From NCBI RefSeq assembly GCF_963678635.1, contig NC_087067.1:28780495-28844494 (forward strand): DNA of 64,000 nt. Reading direction: 5' to 3'. A program made the translations under genes and the position numbers. Origin of the DNA: Symsagittifera roscoffensis (lineage: Eukaryota; Xenacoelomorpha; Acoela; Convolutidae). The notes below the pieces were generated by a model that did not search any database, was not told the DNA's origin, and worked only from the letters and a program-made list of their open reading frames with translations. Below are positions 11,425 to 23,946 of the stretch, one piece after another (the first letter of the stretch is position 1; the number at the start of each line of letters is the position of its first letter).

Positions 11425-11605
11425 CTTGCGGGAACAAGTGTTTTGTAATCAGGAACAAGATTTTTTTTCCCGTAAACAACTTTTCAAAAAAGAAATTGAG
11501 CTGGCCTTTTTACTGAATCCCAAAAACATTCAGGTTATTTACTATCTAGCTTGAAGGTAACGCGTTTTAAAACAAAAAGTTTGCAATTCGAGCCTTGGCA
11601 TTTTC
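11425..11605 (+). mobile_element. tRNA-derived SINE-like repeat, copy 2
   Basis: It shares 'ttacacttgcgggaacaagt', a 'cccgtaaacaac' block, an A-box-like 'tagcttgaaggtaacgcg' and a B-box-like 'tgcaattcgagcc' with 14035-14225 and, less closely, 4185-4360. Confidence 0.55.
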
Positions 11606-12099
11606 TTGTTTTTTTTTCAGTATGCATCAAATGGAAACTTTTTGACTTTCGTATGAGGGCTCAAGTTTTGTCGGCTTAGATACCACATCACGGATTTTGC
11701 TTGTGCTGCAAGTAAGTATCAAAATACTTGCATGTAAGGATCATTGTAATTTCAAGTAGACTAGAAACTCAAAGATAGTCGACTTTGTTTCAGCTTCGTA
11801 ATTTTCATTCCGTGGCCAATTTAGAACCCCGCTTGGCATGTGAAAGTAAAATTCCTGTTTGATAGAAACCGATTTTTTTACATTGGTAATGGAGTGGACT
11901 TGATTTATGTTTTTATTAAATTTTAACTCTTTCAAACTCCATCTAATTGATCGACAGGTTTTGTATGAAAACCAAGTAAGAAGTTCTGAAAATCCCGATT
12001 ATCAACTTTATGAATTGCGTACGTTTTTGATTGGCATGGGATTTTTATATTTTATTCTAGTTTTCTCACGCTGTCAAAAAAGTTTTAGTTTTTTTGCAA

Positions 12100-13290
12100 A
12101 AACTAACGATCTTCAAAAAGGGGTTGCAAACAAAGCACTCCTACTCCCCTGTGTGCATGTATAATGCTACCCCGGTTCCAACTGGCTCAAAATAATTTTG
12201 ACGACCACCATAGAACTCGTGTCGGAAAAGATCAGGTCGAAAGGAAGCCAACCGATGGCAACGACAGGCATATTACTGCTATTTTTTCCACAAAAAAACC
12301 AAGGCGGCATTGTGCTTCTAAGTGATGTCGCTATGCTGATTTCTGATCCGGTCATCTCATATATGGTTCCGATGATGGCCTCGAAAGTTGATTTTTCTCT
12401 TTGTTGTAGAACTTCTGAGTTTTGATTGAAAATTGTTTTGGCAAAAATAATTATTCTTATGTTCGAATGTTATGGATGAGTGTTAGAACTTAAAGATGAT
12501 CACAATGCATTGAAAAAATTAGAGCATGTTTGTATGAAGAAGACTCCCTTATCAGAAAAACAGGTTTTTTTTACGCATGATACAACTCTTCTCTCTTGAA
12601 ATTGTTTCTCCTAGGAACAGGCTTAGGAAATTGCTGTTTTCTCTAAAATTGAAGAATTTGAAAATCCAATTTTGTAAACTCTCTAATATTTCTCAGTCTC
12701 TGGGTTGGGTTTAAACTCTGATTTTTCCTCATTTGCGTTTTTAAATTTTTTTTTGTTATTTGTTTCCATAAATGGAATTAAGCTTGTCATACAATTTCGT
12801 TATATGGAAAAGGCTTATCATAAAGATTTCATACAATTTTCTTTGCGTATGGAGTTGTATGGAATTGGAAGGTAAGAATTTTTTTCTTTTATGGGAATTG
12901 TATGACTAGAAATTTTGATCAACCCAGGTCTGTTGTGAGGTGAACTGTGGTACTAAGTTGTGTTATATATATATTATGAACTCTCTTACGTGTGTATTAA
13001 GCTGAGTGGAGTGACAAACTTCCAAGCCACACTACCCTGCACCGGTCTTTTCTGTTGTCACTAGAGTTTTTTGCTGCCTTTTTTAGTTACAATCTCGCAT
13101 GAGACAGATATAAGTCGCATGCTAACCATAGTCATTAGGTGCTAGTCACTCATTTTTCTATTCAGAACAAACCCTTTGAAATAAAACAGTGTATCCGGTT
13201 GCGCTCAGTGTATCGTTCATTATTTTACACTAATCATCTTAGCTGCTAATTTTGATTTAGTTTTCAGCGGGTACGAGCCGGCGCAGACAG
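12100..13290. other. Remainder of duplication copy 1, no gene recognised
   Basis: Both strands are open over 12167-12425 and are similarly open in the second copy at 14815-15076, so no coding strand can be chosen. The final 150 bp contain 'gaaataaaacagtg' and pyrimidine-rich sequence resembling a retroelement R-U5 end. Confidence 0.4.
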
Positions 13291-13295
13291 CAGGA

Positions 13296-15944
13296 TCATA
13301 CATTGATAAACATCGGCGTCAGTCAATGTGGACAGATACAACATTTTATTAGCGGGTATTCTGAAAAAGCAATGATTCAATACTTCGGATAGTGGAATCT
13401 TTTGAACGTCTAAAAAAATAAATCTGCCTGTTTATAAATCCTTTGAAGTTAACGTATCTGCTGGCATTGCGCGGGTCAATTTACATTTTTTGACCGAGAA
13501 GGTTCTGCGCATTGATTTAATTGACAGAATATACCTTGTACCGCTAATAAACATGTTTGAGCAAGTTTAAAAATTGCCTTGATATTTGCATTATAATTTG
13601 CTTAACCCAATGATATGAAATTGCAGAACTTGTGTTTTATCTTGGATCTTTTATCTGTTTTTAAAATTCTATTGATTGTTTTTGAAAATTCAGAGGGGTT
13701 AACAGATCTGAACTTTTTGAAGCCTCATTAGTTTCCAATGAAAATTCGTTTAATAAAATATTGACAACCCGAAAATCACAACTGAATAAATATTTCATAT
13801 CTAATGCAATTTTGATAAATGTTTGCGTTGAAAAACCCTGAAATTGGATGAAGATTGCAGCAGAAACACTACTTTTTTTTAAATGTTGGAGAGCCCAAAA
13901 ATCAGAAGATTTGTCTAGAAGCACAATTCAAAGTTGCGCTTGTTTTTTTTCAATGACTTTAAACTTGTCTTCGTGAAATCATGACATGCTTTGTATAAAC
14001 GTAATCCATGTGATATATGCATACACATGTTTGCTTACACTTGCGGGAACAAGTGTTTTGTAATCAGGAACAAGGTTTTTTTCCCGTAAACAACTTTTCA
14101 AAAAAGAAATTCAGCTCGCATTATTACTGAATTGCAACAACTTCTAGGTCATTTACTATCTAGCTTGAAATTAACGCGGTTGCTTTAAAGCAAAAAGTTT
14201 GAGATTCGAGTCTCGGCAGTTTCTTGTTTTTTTTTCAGTGTGTATCAAATTGAATTTTTTTGGTAAAAATTATTGAGTTTTTGACTTTCGTATGTGGGCT
14301 CAAGTATTGTCGGCTTAGGTTTTTGCTTGTGCAGACGGATTTTGCTTGTGCTGTAAGTAAGCATCAAAATACTTGCATGTGAGGATCATTGTAATTTCAA
14401 GGTAGACTTGAAACTCACAGATTGTCGACTTTGTTCCAGCTTCGTAATTTTTGTTCCGTGGCCAATTTAGAACCCCGCTTGGCATGTGAAAGTAAAATTC
14501 CTGTTTGATAGAAACCGATTTTTTTAGATTGGTAATGGAGTGGATTTGATTTATGTTTTTATTAAATTTTAACTCTTTCAAACTCCATCTAATTGATTGA
14601 CAGGTTGTGTATGAAAACCAAGTAACAAGTTTTGAAAATCCCGATTATCAACTACATGAATTGCATATGATTTTGATTGGCATGGGATTTTTTATATTTT
14701 ATTGTAGTTTTCTCACGCTGACGAAAATGTTTCAGTCTTTTTTTTGCAAAAACTAAACGATCTTCAAAAAGGGGTTGCAAACAAAGCACCCCTACTCCCC
14801 TGTGTGCTTGTATAATGCTACCCCGGTTCCTACTGGTTTAAAATGATTTTGACGACCACCATAGAACTCGTGTCGGATAAGAACAGGTCGAAAGGAAGCC
14901 AACCGATGGCAACGAGAGGCATATTACTGCTATTTTTTCCACAAAAAAACCAAGGCGGCATTGTGCTTCTAAGTGATGTCGCTATGCTGATTTCTGATCC
15001 GGTCATCTCATATATGGTTCCGATGATGGCCTCGAAAATTGATTTTTCTCTTTGTTGTAGAATTTCTGAGTTTTGATCGAAAATTATTTTAGCAAAAATA
15101 GTTACTTTTAAGTTTGAATGTTATGGATGAGTGTTAAAACTTAAAGATGATCACAATGCATTGACAGAATTAGAGCATGTTCGTATGAAGAAGACTCCCT
15201 TATCAGAAAAACAGGTTGTTTTTATGCATGCGACAACTCTTCCCTCTTGAAATTGCTTCTCCTATGAGCAGGCTAGGAAATTGCTGTTTTCTCAAAAAAT
15301 GAAGATTTTGAAGCTCCACTTTTTTAAACTCTCTAATTTTTCTCAGTATCTGGGGTGGGTTTAAACGCTGATTTTTCCTAATTTGCGTTTTTAAAATTTT
15401 TTTGTTAATTATTTCCATAAATGGAAAAAAGCTTGTCACACAATTTCGTTATATGGAAAACGCTTATCATAAAGATTTTGTACAACTTTCTTTACGTATG
15501 GAGTTGTATGGAATTGTAAGGTAAGCATTTATTCCTTAAATGGGAATTGTATGACTAGAAATTTTGATGAACCCAGGCTTGTTGTGAGGTGAACTGTGGT
15601 ACTAAGTTGTGTTATAAATATCTTATGAACTCTCTTACGTGTGTATTTAGCTGAGTGGAGTGACAAACTTCCTAGCCACACTACCCTGCACCGGTCTGTT
15701 CTGTTGTCACTAGAGTTTTTTGCTACATTTTTTAGTTACAATCTCGTATGAGATATAGATAAGTCGCATATTAGCCATAGTCATTAGGTGCTAGTCACTC
15801 ATTTTTCTATTCAGAACAAACCCTTTGAAATAAAACAGTGTATCCGGTTGCGCTCAGTGTATCGTTCATTATTTTATACTAATCATCTTAGCTGCTAATT
15901 TTGATTCAGTATTCAGCGGGTACGAACCGGCGCAGACAGCAGGA
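13296..15944 (+). repeat. Tandem duplication, copy 2 (uninterrupted)
   Basis: About 2.65 kb, head to tail with copy 1. At about 13695-13720 it reads 'ttaacagatctgaacttttt' without a break, which is the pre-insertion state of the site occupied by the LTR element in copy 1. It therefore serves as an internal control for the element's boundaries. Confidence 0.88.
14035..14225 (+). mobile_element. tRNA-derived SINE-like repeat, copy 3
   Basis: Contains 'tagcttgaaattaacgcggt' (A-box-like) and 'gagattcgagtctcggc' (B-box-like, close to GATTCGANTC). It was duplicated together with the 2.6-kb unit. Confidence 0.55.
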
Positions 15945-15955
15945 TACGAACCTGC
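15929..15955 (+). promoter_or_regulatory. tRNA-complementary primer-binding site
   Basis: The reverse complement folds as a tRNA 3' end: a five-base stem GCAGG/CCTGC around a TTCGTAT loop (a T-arm), then TGTCTGCGCC of an acceptor strand. The CCA position reads CCG, so one base differs. In a retroelement such a long complement to a tRNA just after a 3'-LTR-like tail is a primer-binding site. An antisense tRNA fragment is the alternative. Confidence 0.6.
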
Positions 15956-16930
15956 TCGAGAAACTCAAATCTGATTTCAAATCAAATCAAATATCGAGTG
16001 CAAGCAAAGTAAAAACAACCTTACGATCATGCATCCGATTAATCCTAAAACGTACAATCATAAGTCTGCAATTGATTAGGACAGATCGTGGCTCCGATTT
16101 CAAAAAACAAACTAGCCAGCCAAAAATTGTTGAGTTAGAGGCAAAAAAAACAGCCTCAACCCGGTCGGAAACCAACGTAGTAGTGAGCTCGTCAATTGAT
16201 CAATTCAAATTAAAAGCCTACGTTATGGACGGAACAACTCGATACTATATTCAGAAATCAGAAATCTAAATCACGAAAAATCCTGGAAAAAAAGTAGGAA
16301 AGCGAAACGCTTGGTATTCAAAACACCGCCGTTTGAACTAATTTTTGGTAGAAAATCTAACACCGAACTAGCGATAGCATTCAAAAATGTTGTAAAAAAT
16401 GATACTTCAGCTCAAGGTTTGGAGAGAAACCTCCTTGATTTGGATCGAATTGCCAGCCAGCATTATAGTAGGGATGGGATCAAAGCCGTGCCGTGAGGAG
16501 GAGCAAGCCCGGAATTGCTCCCCGATTCAAGTCAAGGTTTGGAATAGGTCAACGTGTGAACAATAGTGAATCCTTCAAGGCTTCAGCAGACTTGGTACTA
16601 GCCGCAAATGTTGGGGTACAATACAAAATAGCTCTTCCAGTCAGACGTGGAAAATTCGTTTAAAAGGAATTCGTGAGCCGACGTTCTGATCATCCCAAAA
16701 TTGCTGGCCTGTCGCAAAACACTCTTTGTTTCTACGATCAGGGGCGATCCACCCGCATTGTCTCGTTGTCAGAAATTAAATGCTGCTCAAAACACTCGTC
16801 GGTCAACGAAATTAAGTAAATTGGAAAAACAATTCTTAGCTAGTCCCAATCGGGCAAAAGTGTTTTGGAAAATGATTGAAAGACAAGCAGGAAAAATGTT
16901 GTTCAGAATCCCGAAATTCAAGATATTTTA
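15956..16930 (+). pseudogene. Retroelement integrase debris
   Basis: An open frame at 15901-16269 contains I-R-T-D-R-G-S-D-F, the form of the second catalytic aspartate of retroelement integrases, and a continuation at 16311-16496 has T-P-P-F-E-L-I-F-G-R-K, the conserved segment after the DDE core. Stops and frame changes separate the pieces. The start of an integrase only 150 bp from the primer-binding site means gag, protease and RT have been lost. The superfamily is uncertain (copia-like or gypsy-like). Confidence 0.55.
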
Positions 16931-16981
16931 AGTCACTGATAGCGTATACATCTCGAATAAAGCAAGTGTACAGGAAAAATC

Positions 16982-17356
16982 ATGTCTGATAAAACCATGT
17001 CAGCTAATCAAGACACTTTAGGACATCAACGCCTCGCTCCGGCCTCCTCAGCTCCTAAGAAAATCGCTCCACGCTCACAGCCTTCTCAATCGAACCAGAG
17101 GCCTTCTAACCCATCTACTCTGGAACCAGTGGTTATCTACCTCAATGAAGACTCCTCAGAGGCTCAAGCTCGGAAATGGACCCCATTCAACCTGAGGCAA
17201 CCATCGCCGCCTCTTTCTCCCCCAATGGTGATATTCCAAGAAACCACAGTGGTCGACTTTAGTCCCACAACGAATCGCTCGCTCTCATCGTCCATACGAC
17301 TTGGACGTTCCGCGTCATCAGTGACTGCTTCAAAAAACATCGCCTCCCAGATTTGA
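16982..17356 (+). CDS. Ser/Pro-rich ORF downstream of integrase debris
   Basis: A 124-codon ATG frame, very rich in Ser, Pro, Gln and Thr, with an 'S-P-P-L-S-P-P' motif and no membrane segment or known domain. Base composition is richer in C than its surroundings. An Arg/Lys-rich stretch follows in another frame (about 17400-17470). It may be a structural or accessory ORF of the same dead retroelement. Function unknown. Confidence 0.35.
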   Translation: MSDKTMSANQDTLGHQRLAPASSAPKKIAPRSQPSQSNQRPSNPSTLEPVVIYLNEDSSEAQARKWTPFNLRQPSPPLSPPMVIFQETTVVDFSPTTNRSLSSSIRLGRSASSVTASKNIASQI

Positions 17357-17479
17357 TGTGGCAAAGTCTGGAGGCAAACAAACAGTAACGGCCACGAGTC
17401 TTTTCATCCAACAGAGGCGCCGGAGGCGGAAGGGACACGCGCCTCAACCGAAACAGAAAGCCAACTCAATTTTAGGGGA

Positions 17480-18330
17480 CCCACTCCGGCACTCTGTAAA
17501 ATCAATAAACGGAGAAACAGGCTAACAGTCGAACAGCAAGCAGGTAGTCAGCGTCTCACCGCAAGGAAGAATCGAGTTCATCTGGGCCCAGTGACTGAAG
17601 ATTAAGTGACTCCCTTCAAGAAAAAGAGACAAGGAGAAGAATTCAAGACCATTAAAAGCAAACTTAACAAACTTTACCTGAAACTCGATTCGAACAAAGT
17701 CTATGTTGCCGTTTTCTGTAATAGAGGTGCTGTTGAGTTTGTGCATTTAGTATAACTTCGTAAAAAAACGGCGCTTCTTTTCATTATAAGTATTTGAATC
17801 CTTACTTAATAAGGCATTCATTCATGAAAATATTTTAAAACTTCATTATAGCCTTTACTTCTTATACCCACCCACCCTTATGATCAAAATCTATCAAAGT
17901 TACAACATACGTTTCCTGCTAAAGTTTTCCTCGATGGAGAATGTCGTGTCCATCTAACTTAAAAGATATCGTTTAAAAAAATAGATTATCCATATTAGCT
18001 CTGAGTTAGTATTCAGCGAGTAATGTCAAGCTCGTCAAACCAAAAAAGACTGGCAACTATAATTAATTCATATACAAGTCATAAATTCAATTGCTTTAAT
18101 TGGTTGCTCACGTCAAAAAAAAGTTTCAAAAGTCATTTTTTTTAAATCCAAAAAGATTCATTTACAATTCGACTTTTACTGAGTTACATTGAAAACGGAA
18201 TATCAAAAATTTCGCGGCCTGCTTTTTTTTTGAAAAATAAAATGTTTGAAGAAACTGTGAAAATATCTAAACGAACGCTTTTTGAGCAAGTGTGATTTTT
18301 ATCAGCACCAAATATACACTCGATTAATTT
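17480..18330. other. No gene recognised
   Basis: AT-rich, with only short open frames such as 17522-17746 on the minus strand. Nothing can be assigned. Confidence 0.45.
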
Positions 18331-18336
18331 CTAAAA

Positions 18337-21300
18337 TTGAGTGTATTTTGTAGGCTTGAAAAAAAATTGCCTGAAATTAACCAGGAAAACCTAGTTTTGA
18401 TCCAAGAGAGGCTTATTCTTCAGTTTTATTTACTTTGTAGACCTAAAAAGCCTAAGTTTTTTTGCAGAACTGCAACTGAAACAAGGTTCTCAAGTCAATT
18501 CAGTGACATGCATCAGAAAAAACACAGGCATTGGAGAAATGATACAAATGAACCGATAAAAAATCAGAATATGATACGAAAGACATATGAGCTAGCTAAC
18601 AGTTGCTATTACTCCCTGCAATCACCCATAGAATCAGAAAAGCCTTGCTGTGTCAAGGAAACTATCAATCAAGACTTCTATGTCAATAAATGGTTGGTTA
18701 CTGCAGAGGTAATGCCCTCTGCTAGGAAATCATTTACCGATGTCAGAGTCAACTAGCAACAAGAAAATTTCCTCTGCGAAAACTTCGAAACTGCACAGCA
18801 AAAGTCAAGGATCCTTACCCAGTTATTTGCGCAAGAAAAATTGTCAGCGAAAAAACATCAAGTGTTTTGCAAAAAATTTTAGTTTTGTCCTCAAAGTTTT
18901 GTCCATGAGCTACAAGAAAATATCGCGAAAGAATCTTCATTCACAAAGAGATGTAAGATCTCTGACCAACTGAGATGGCTGATTCTAAAGACGCCTCCTT
19001 TGAAACTCATAATACAATCAAAATTGGCGCGCGGATCAATTGGCGCGTCAAGTTTCCCAAAGATAAACAGAGAAATTTCTGATTTTGAAGAAAAACACCA
19101 TACTGTGAAAATTATCTTTCACCAAAACACGCTGTGGAGGAGGGGGAAGGGTTTTGAACTTCACTTAATCTGTGACGCATCAGAAATATCGTACACCAAT
19201 GGCATCTATATCAGAAACACAACAACACAAATACAACATTTGTTGCGGCTAAACCAAGAGTGGCACGTCTGATAGCATTTTTTATTCTCAGTTTGATTTG
19301 CGTACAATTTTGCTAGAAATCATTCGGCTGATTATCCAAAGATAATCGTTGAAAAATCAGGATAAAAGTAGATCAACTTTGTGTTAAATGAACGAGACTC
19401 AAAGTTCTTGAAACTTTCGTATCGTATCGTCTGGATGAAGCACAGGAGAATCTGAAACCATTCGATTAGCGCCATGTCAAAAAGTAAGAAACTTCATCAA
19501 TGGCTACTCTAAGACTGCAGAGACACAAAGAAAATTTCTTACTAACAATCATCCGACTTCTATGAGACTCACTCCTAACAAATATCTCACGGAAGGTCAG
19601 TGCAAGCAAATACCCAAAAAACTCGAATGTTGAGACTCAACTTACAGTATTTAAATCTGAGGTTTTTGCATGCTGCTGCAATTACATTGCTGATTGAGTT
19701 TTGACGTAACTTCAATTTTATCGACGCTCAAATAGCAATTCTTCACTTGCAACAAAACTGTTTGAAATCTCTGCTGCGTCGAAGAAACAATCAATCAAGA
19801 TTTCTACGTCAACAATTTTTTGGGTGGCGCAGAAGTCAATATCTCTGCTAAAATGTTAATTACTTATGTCAGTCGTCAACTAGAAAAAAGACAATTTCCC
19901 TGCAAAAAAAATTGTAATCTGCGCAGAAGTCATGGATCTTTACCGAGTGATTTGCATCGAAAAATTCCCAGCAAAAAACTGCTTTGTGAGAGCGTTCGGA
20001 GTGAACAGTTTGACAAAAAACGACGGTTTCAAGTTTCAAGTAGCCCATGAACTATAAGAGAATTTCTCAAAACGATTTCTAATCTCAGATATCTGTAAGC
20101 TCTTTGACTCAGTGGGGTTAATGACTCCGATGACACCTTCTTTTGAAAACATAGAAAAAACAAATTGATGAACCTGTTTTTACAAAATACTTTGTGAAGG
20201 ACTGGTTTTGAATTTTTTTTGAGAAAACTCATACGCCAGTTGCATCTAGATCAGGAACATAACAAAGTAAATGAAACAATGAAAAGGGATAAAACAATAA
20301 AAGAGGGGACCCTTTGGATCGGCAGGGTGTCAAACACTGTCGGCGGGGCGATTTCCCCCGCCCAAAATTCGCCCCTGCTTGAAAGCATAACAAATTGGAA
20401 CAGTGTGATTTTGCTTTTGAAGTTCATGATTGTGGTGATATTTCAAGTAAGTTAAATTGAATGCTGAATGATGACCCGAAAAAGTGAAACTACAAACCAA
20501 TTTACATGCCGTCCTAAAGTTCTGTGACCTAAAGTTCTATGAGAACTTGTTTGAATTGTGTACAACTTTGCTAGGATGCATTCGGCTGATCATTCAAAGA
20601 TAATTGTTGAAAAATCAGTATAAAAGTGGATCAACTTTCTGTCAAATCAACGAGACTCAAAGTTCTTGAAACTTTTGTTCCGTATCTTCTGGTTGACAAA
20701 CAGGACAATCTGAAACCATTCGATTGGCGCCATGTCAAAATGCAAGAAACCTCTCAATGGCTACTCAAAGACTGCAAAGACACAAAGAAAATTTCGTACT
20801 AACAATCATCTGACCTCTATGAGACTCACTCACAACAATTATCTCACGGAAGGTCAGTGCCAGCAAAGAACCAAAAACTCGAATGTTGAGACTCAACTTA
20901 AAGGATATACACTTGATGTTTCTGCATGCTGCTGCAATTACAATGCTGATTGAGTTTTGACATAACTTCAATTTTATCGACGCTCAAATAGCAATTCTTC
21001 ACTTACAACAAAACTGTTTGAAAGATCTGCTGCGTCGCAGAAGCAATCAATCAAGACTTCTACGTTAACAATTCTTTGGGTGGCGCAGAATACAAACCCT
21101 CTGCTAAAATGCTAATAACCTATGTCAGTCGTCAACCAGAAAAAAAAACAATTTCTCTGCACAATTTTGAAAGCTGCGCAGAAGTCATTGATCCTTACCG
21201 AGTGATTTGCATCGAAAAATTCCCAGCAAAAAACTGCTTTTTAAAAGCGTTGGAGTTGAAAGTTTGATAAAAAACGACGTTTTCAAATTCCAAGTAGCCC

Positions 21301-22300
21301 ATGAACTATAAGAGAATTTCTCAAAACGATTTCTAATCTCAGATATCTGTAAGCTCTTTGACTCAGTGGGTTTAATGATTCCGATGACACCTTCTTTTGA
21401 AAACATAAAAAAACAATCAAGGTCGCCAGGATCACGAGGGACGTCAAATTGCCCAACGTCAAACGGAGATTTTTCTGAGGCGAAGAAAAAACGTTCATAA
21501 ATTGATGAACCTGTTTTCACAAAATAGTTTGTGAAGGATTGGTTTCGATTTTTTTTTGAGAAAAATTATACGCCAGTTGCACCCAGAACAGGGACATAAC
21601 AAAATAGATGCAAATCCTTGTGTTGCTAGGATCACGAGGGACGTCAAATTGCCCAACGTCAAAACGAAGAATTTTCTGAGGCGGAGAAAAAACGTTCATA
21701 AATTGATGAACCTGTTTTCACAAAATAGTTTGTAATGGATTGGTTTTGAAATATTTTTGAGAAAAATCATACGCCAGTTGCACCTAGATCAGGAACATAA
21801 AAAACACAGATGCAAATCCTTGTGTTGCCAGGATCACGAGGGACGTCAAATTGCCCAACGTCAAAACGAAGAATTTTCTGAGGCGTAGAAAAAACGTTCA
21901 TAAATTGATGAACCTGTTTTCACAAAATAGTTTGTGAAGGATTGGTTTTGAATTTTTTTTGAGAAAAATTATACGCCAGTTGCACCCAGAACAGGGACAT
22001 AACAAAATAGATGCAAATCCTTGTGTGGCTTAATCAAGAGTGTCACCTCTGAAAGTTTTGATGCTCCACAAGTTGTATTGTGTGCAGCTATGCTAGGATG
22101 CATACTACTGGATCTTTCAAAGATAGTTATTTAAAATTAGAAAAAAATCGATCAACAAAATTTGGCCAAATACTACCATTGTTTCTGTGCTGGATCATTG
22201 AGACCCCAAATTTTATGAAACTTTTCTTCGTTTTTGTCTAGATGAATCACAGGAGACTATGAAACCATTCGATTGACGATATGTAAAGAGGAAAATAAAC
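18337..22300. repeat. 1.26-kb tandem repeat region
   Basis: A unit of about 1258 bp is repeated: 'gccatgtcaaaa' followed by 'gcaagaaac' or a variant occurs at about 19471 and 20729, and the whole of 19305-20260 matches 20560-21520. A diverged partial unit lies at 18500-18990 and another partial one starts at about 22070. Short frames (for example 19820-20050 and 21076-21267) are shared but have different ends in each copy, so no protein is supported. A GC-rich insert occurs at 20305-20380. Confidence 0.8.
21405..22030. repeat. 201-bp tandem repeat, about 3 copies
   Basis: 'acgttcataaattgatgaac' recurs at 21491, 21692 and 21894. Each unit includes 'ggatcacgagggacgtcaaa' and 'ttgcccaacgtcaaa'. 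It is nested in the larger 1.26-kb repeat and represents a local secondary expansion. Confidence 0.85.
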
Positions 22301-22309
22301 TCAAAAGTT

Positions 22310-22985
22310 CTTAATCAAAGACCGCATTGGAACTAAGAAATTCTAAATTTTGTGGGCATGTAATGAGCTGGCTATCCGAAATTCGCATTTCAGAGCAATC
22401 ACTGATTACAGAAGATAGAAATGAAGGATAGTAAAATGCAGTTGTCAACAGTTGTCGATGGTTCTATGTTTTGGGAAACTTTGTTTAATTTTGGAGAAAA
22501 CAGCAGTCTACAGAAGTGCTTAGGAGTACTTTGCTCTTTTGTCTTTTTTGCACTTTGCAAGTAGAAAAACGCAGAAGATAAATTTAGCGATCTTCCACCG
22601 TCAGATAGGCGTACTCAAAACAATTATCCTACAACTGGTTAGGGCTAGCAAATACGCAAGAAAAGCAGAATGGCGAGATTATTCCGACAGGATGTGCACC
22701 TGAGGTGCTTGCATGCTCCTTCAAATACACAGCTGACCGAGATTTGAAATAATTTCTGGTTTGTTGACTTACAAACAGCGGTTCATCAGTTAGTACAAAA
22801 TGTGTGAAAATCCAATGATTCAAATGATCAAAACCACCAAAATACCTTCACTCACTGTGGGTCGACTGTTCCGGTCTCTTTTTAACACAAAATTAAAAAG
22901 AGCTGTAATAACTGCGTACAATTTTATTGGGTTGTTTGGAAACAGAAGCCATGCTATTATAGTTAGCATCAAAATTGTCCGCTTT
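22310..22985. other. No gene recognised; possibly upstream part of a BEL/Pao remnant
   Basis: No intact frame. It lies directly upstream of an integrase remnant and may be its decayed 5' part. An ORF at 22800-23015 gives no recognisable domain. Confidence 0.3.
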
Positions 22986-22989
22986 GTCC

Positions 22990-23420
22990 TCACATCTAGT
23001 GCTGGCCAGACTTGATGCTCTAGTGATGATGTACTCAGACAATGGACCGAACTTTCTAAGAACTAAAATTGAACTTTCGCAACTCGGATTGAACCTAACG
23101 AAGAAACAAGGAAAGCAATCAATACTTCAGTTGAAATTGTAATCACATGATCATTATTTCCGCCAAAAGCTAATCAATTTGGCATTCATGGGGAATCGTG
23201 ATTGAAAATCGGAAAATTATATCTAAGAACAGGCTTGGGAAATTATTTGTTGAAGTACTAGGACTTTTGTACTCCACTATGCGACCTTGAAGCCATTCTC
23301 AGCTCTCGACCCATTTTACAATGTCTAGTGATACCTTGGACCTGCAGACCCTAACCTCAGCCATCATGTTATATAAAAAGTACTTCTTCCTGATAACATT
23401 CAATTTTTAAGCATATAAAA
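22990..23420 (+). pseudogene. BEL/Pao-like integrase remnant
   Basis: One frame reads A-R-L-D-A-L-V-M-M then Y-S-D-N-G-P-N-F (23032-23055), the second-aspartate block of BEL/Pao and related integrases. About 200 bp on, another frame has S-T-M-R-P and D-T-L-D-L-Q-T-L-T-S-A-I, fitting the 'N-S-R-P ... D-L ... L-T-P-A' tail of the BEL/Pao integrase region. Frame changes and stops show it is dead. Confidence 0.55.
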
Positions 23421-23945
23421 TTTTGGGCACACATTCAGAAATTCACTGGAATCTTCTGGAAGCGATGGAGCGAAGAGTGTTTGTCTTCTCTTCAGTCTCG
23501 GAAAGAGTAGACTTCAAAGCAAAATAAATTTGAAGTTGGTTGTGAAAACCAATCGCCATTACCATGGCCACTAGCTCGTGTTGTAGAAATCTGCATTCGG
23601 AAAGACAAACAACGCCGATCTATGAAAATCAATTTCAAAAATGTCTGCTACATTCAACCTTGCATCAAGCTCAGGAACTTTCCAGTCAGTACTGAACGAA
23701 CAAGGTTCAATCTAAGCGAGTGGTCTCTTTTGTTCGCAGCAAGCAACACAAAAAAATGAATTTAATACTAGGAAGCTATGACCGCCAAAAACATCTGGTT
23801 AAATTTGGGTAAGATTCTTGTATGTTTAAGATATTTTTTCTTGCAGAATTGTTTGACGGTTTTACTTCCGGGACTTTTGTAGTTTTGAATTCTTACACCG
23901 AAAGTCTACTAACTTTTGACCATTAAAAACCCGTGATCTACCAAA
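23421..23945. other. No gene recognised
   Basis: No domain, repeat or RNA signature found. Confidence 0.4.
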
Positions 23946-23946
23946 A

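Larger units (their letters stand above)
4549..13295 (+). repeat. Tandem duplication, copy 1 (interrupted)
   Basis: The sequence matches copy 2 (13296-15944) along its whole length once the LTR retrotransposon 4967-11094 is removed, leaving about 2.6 kb. It carries a SINE-like sequence and ends in an R-U5-like tail containing 'gaaataaaacagtg', followed by 'ccggcgcagacagcagga'. The unit might be a long LTR of the retroelement whose debris lies at 15.9-17.7 kb, but the ends are not TG...CA. Short ORFs on both strands around 12.17-12.43 kb are kept in both copies, with no recognised product. Confidence 0.85.

Noticed and set aside
12167..12425. Conserved ORFs on both strands in the 2.6-kb duplication (also 14815-15076)
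   Set aside because: Both strands are open in both copies, and the copies are too recent to show selection; no domain recognised.
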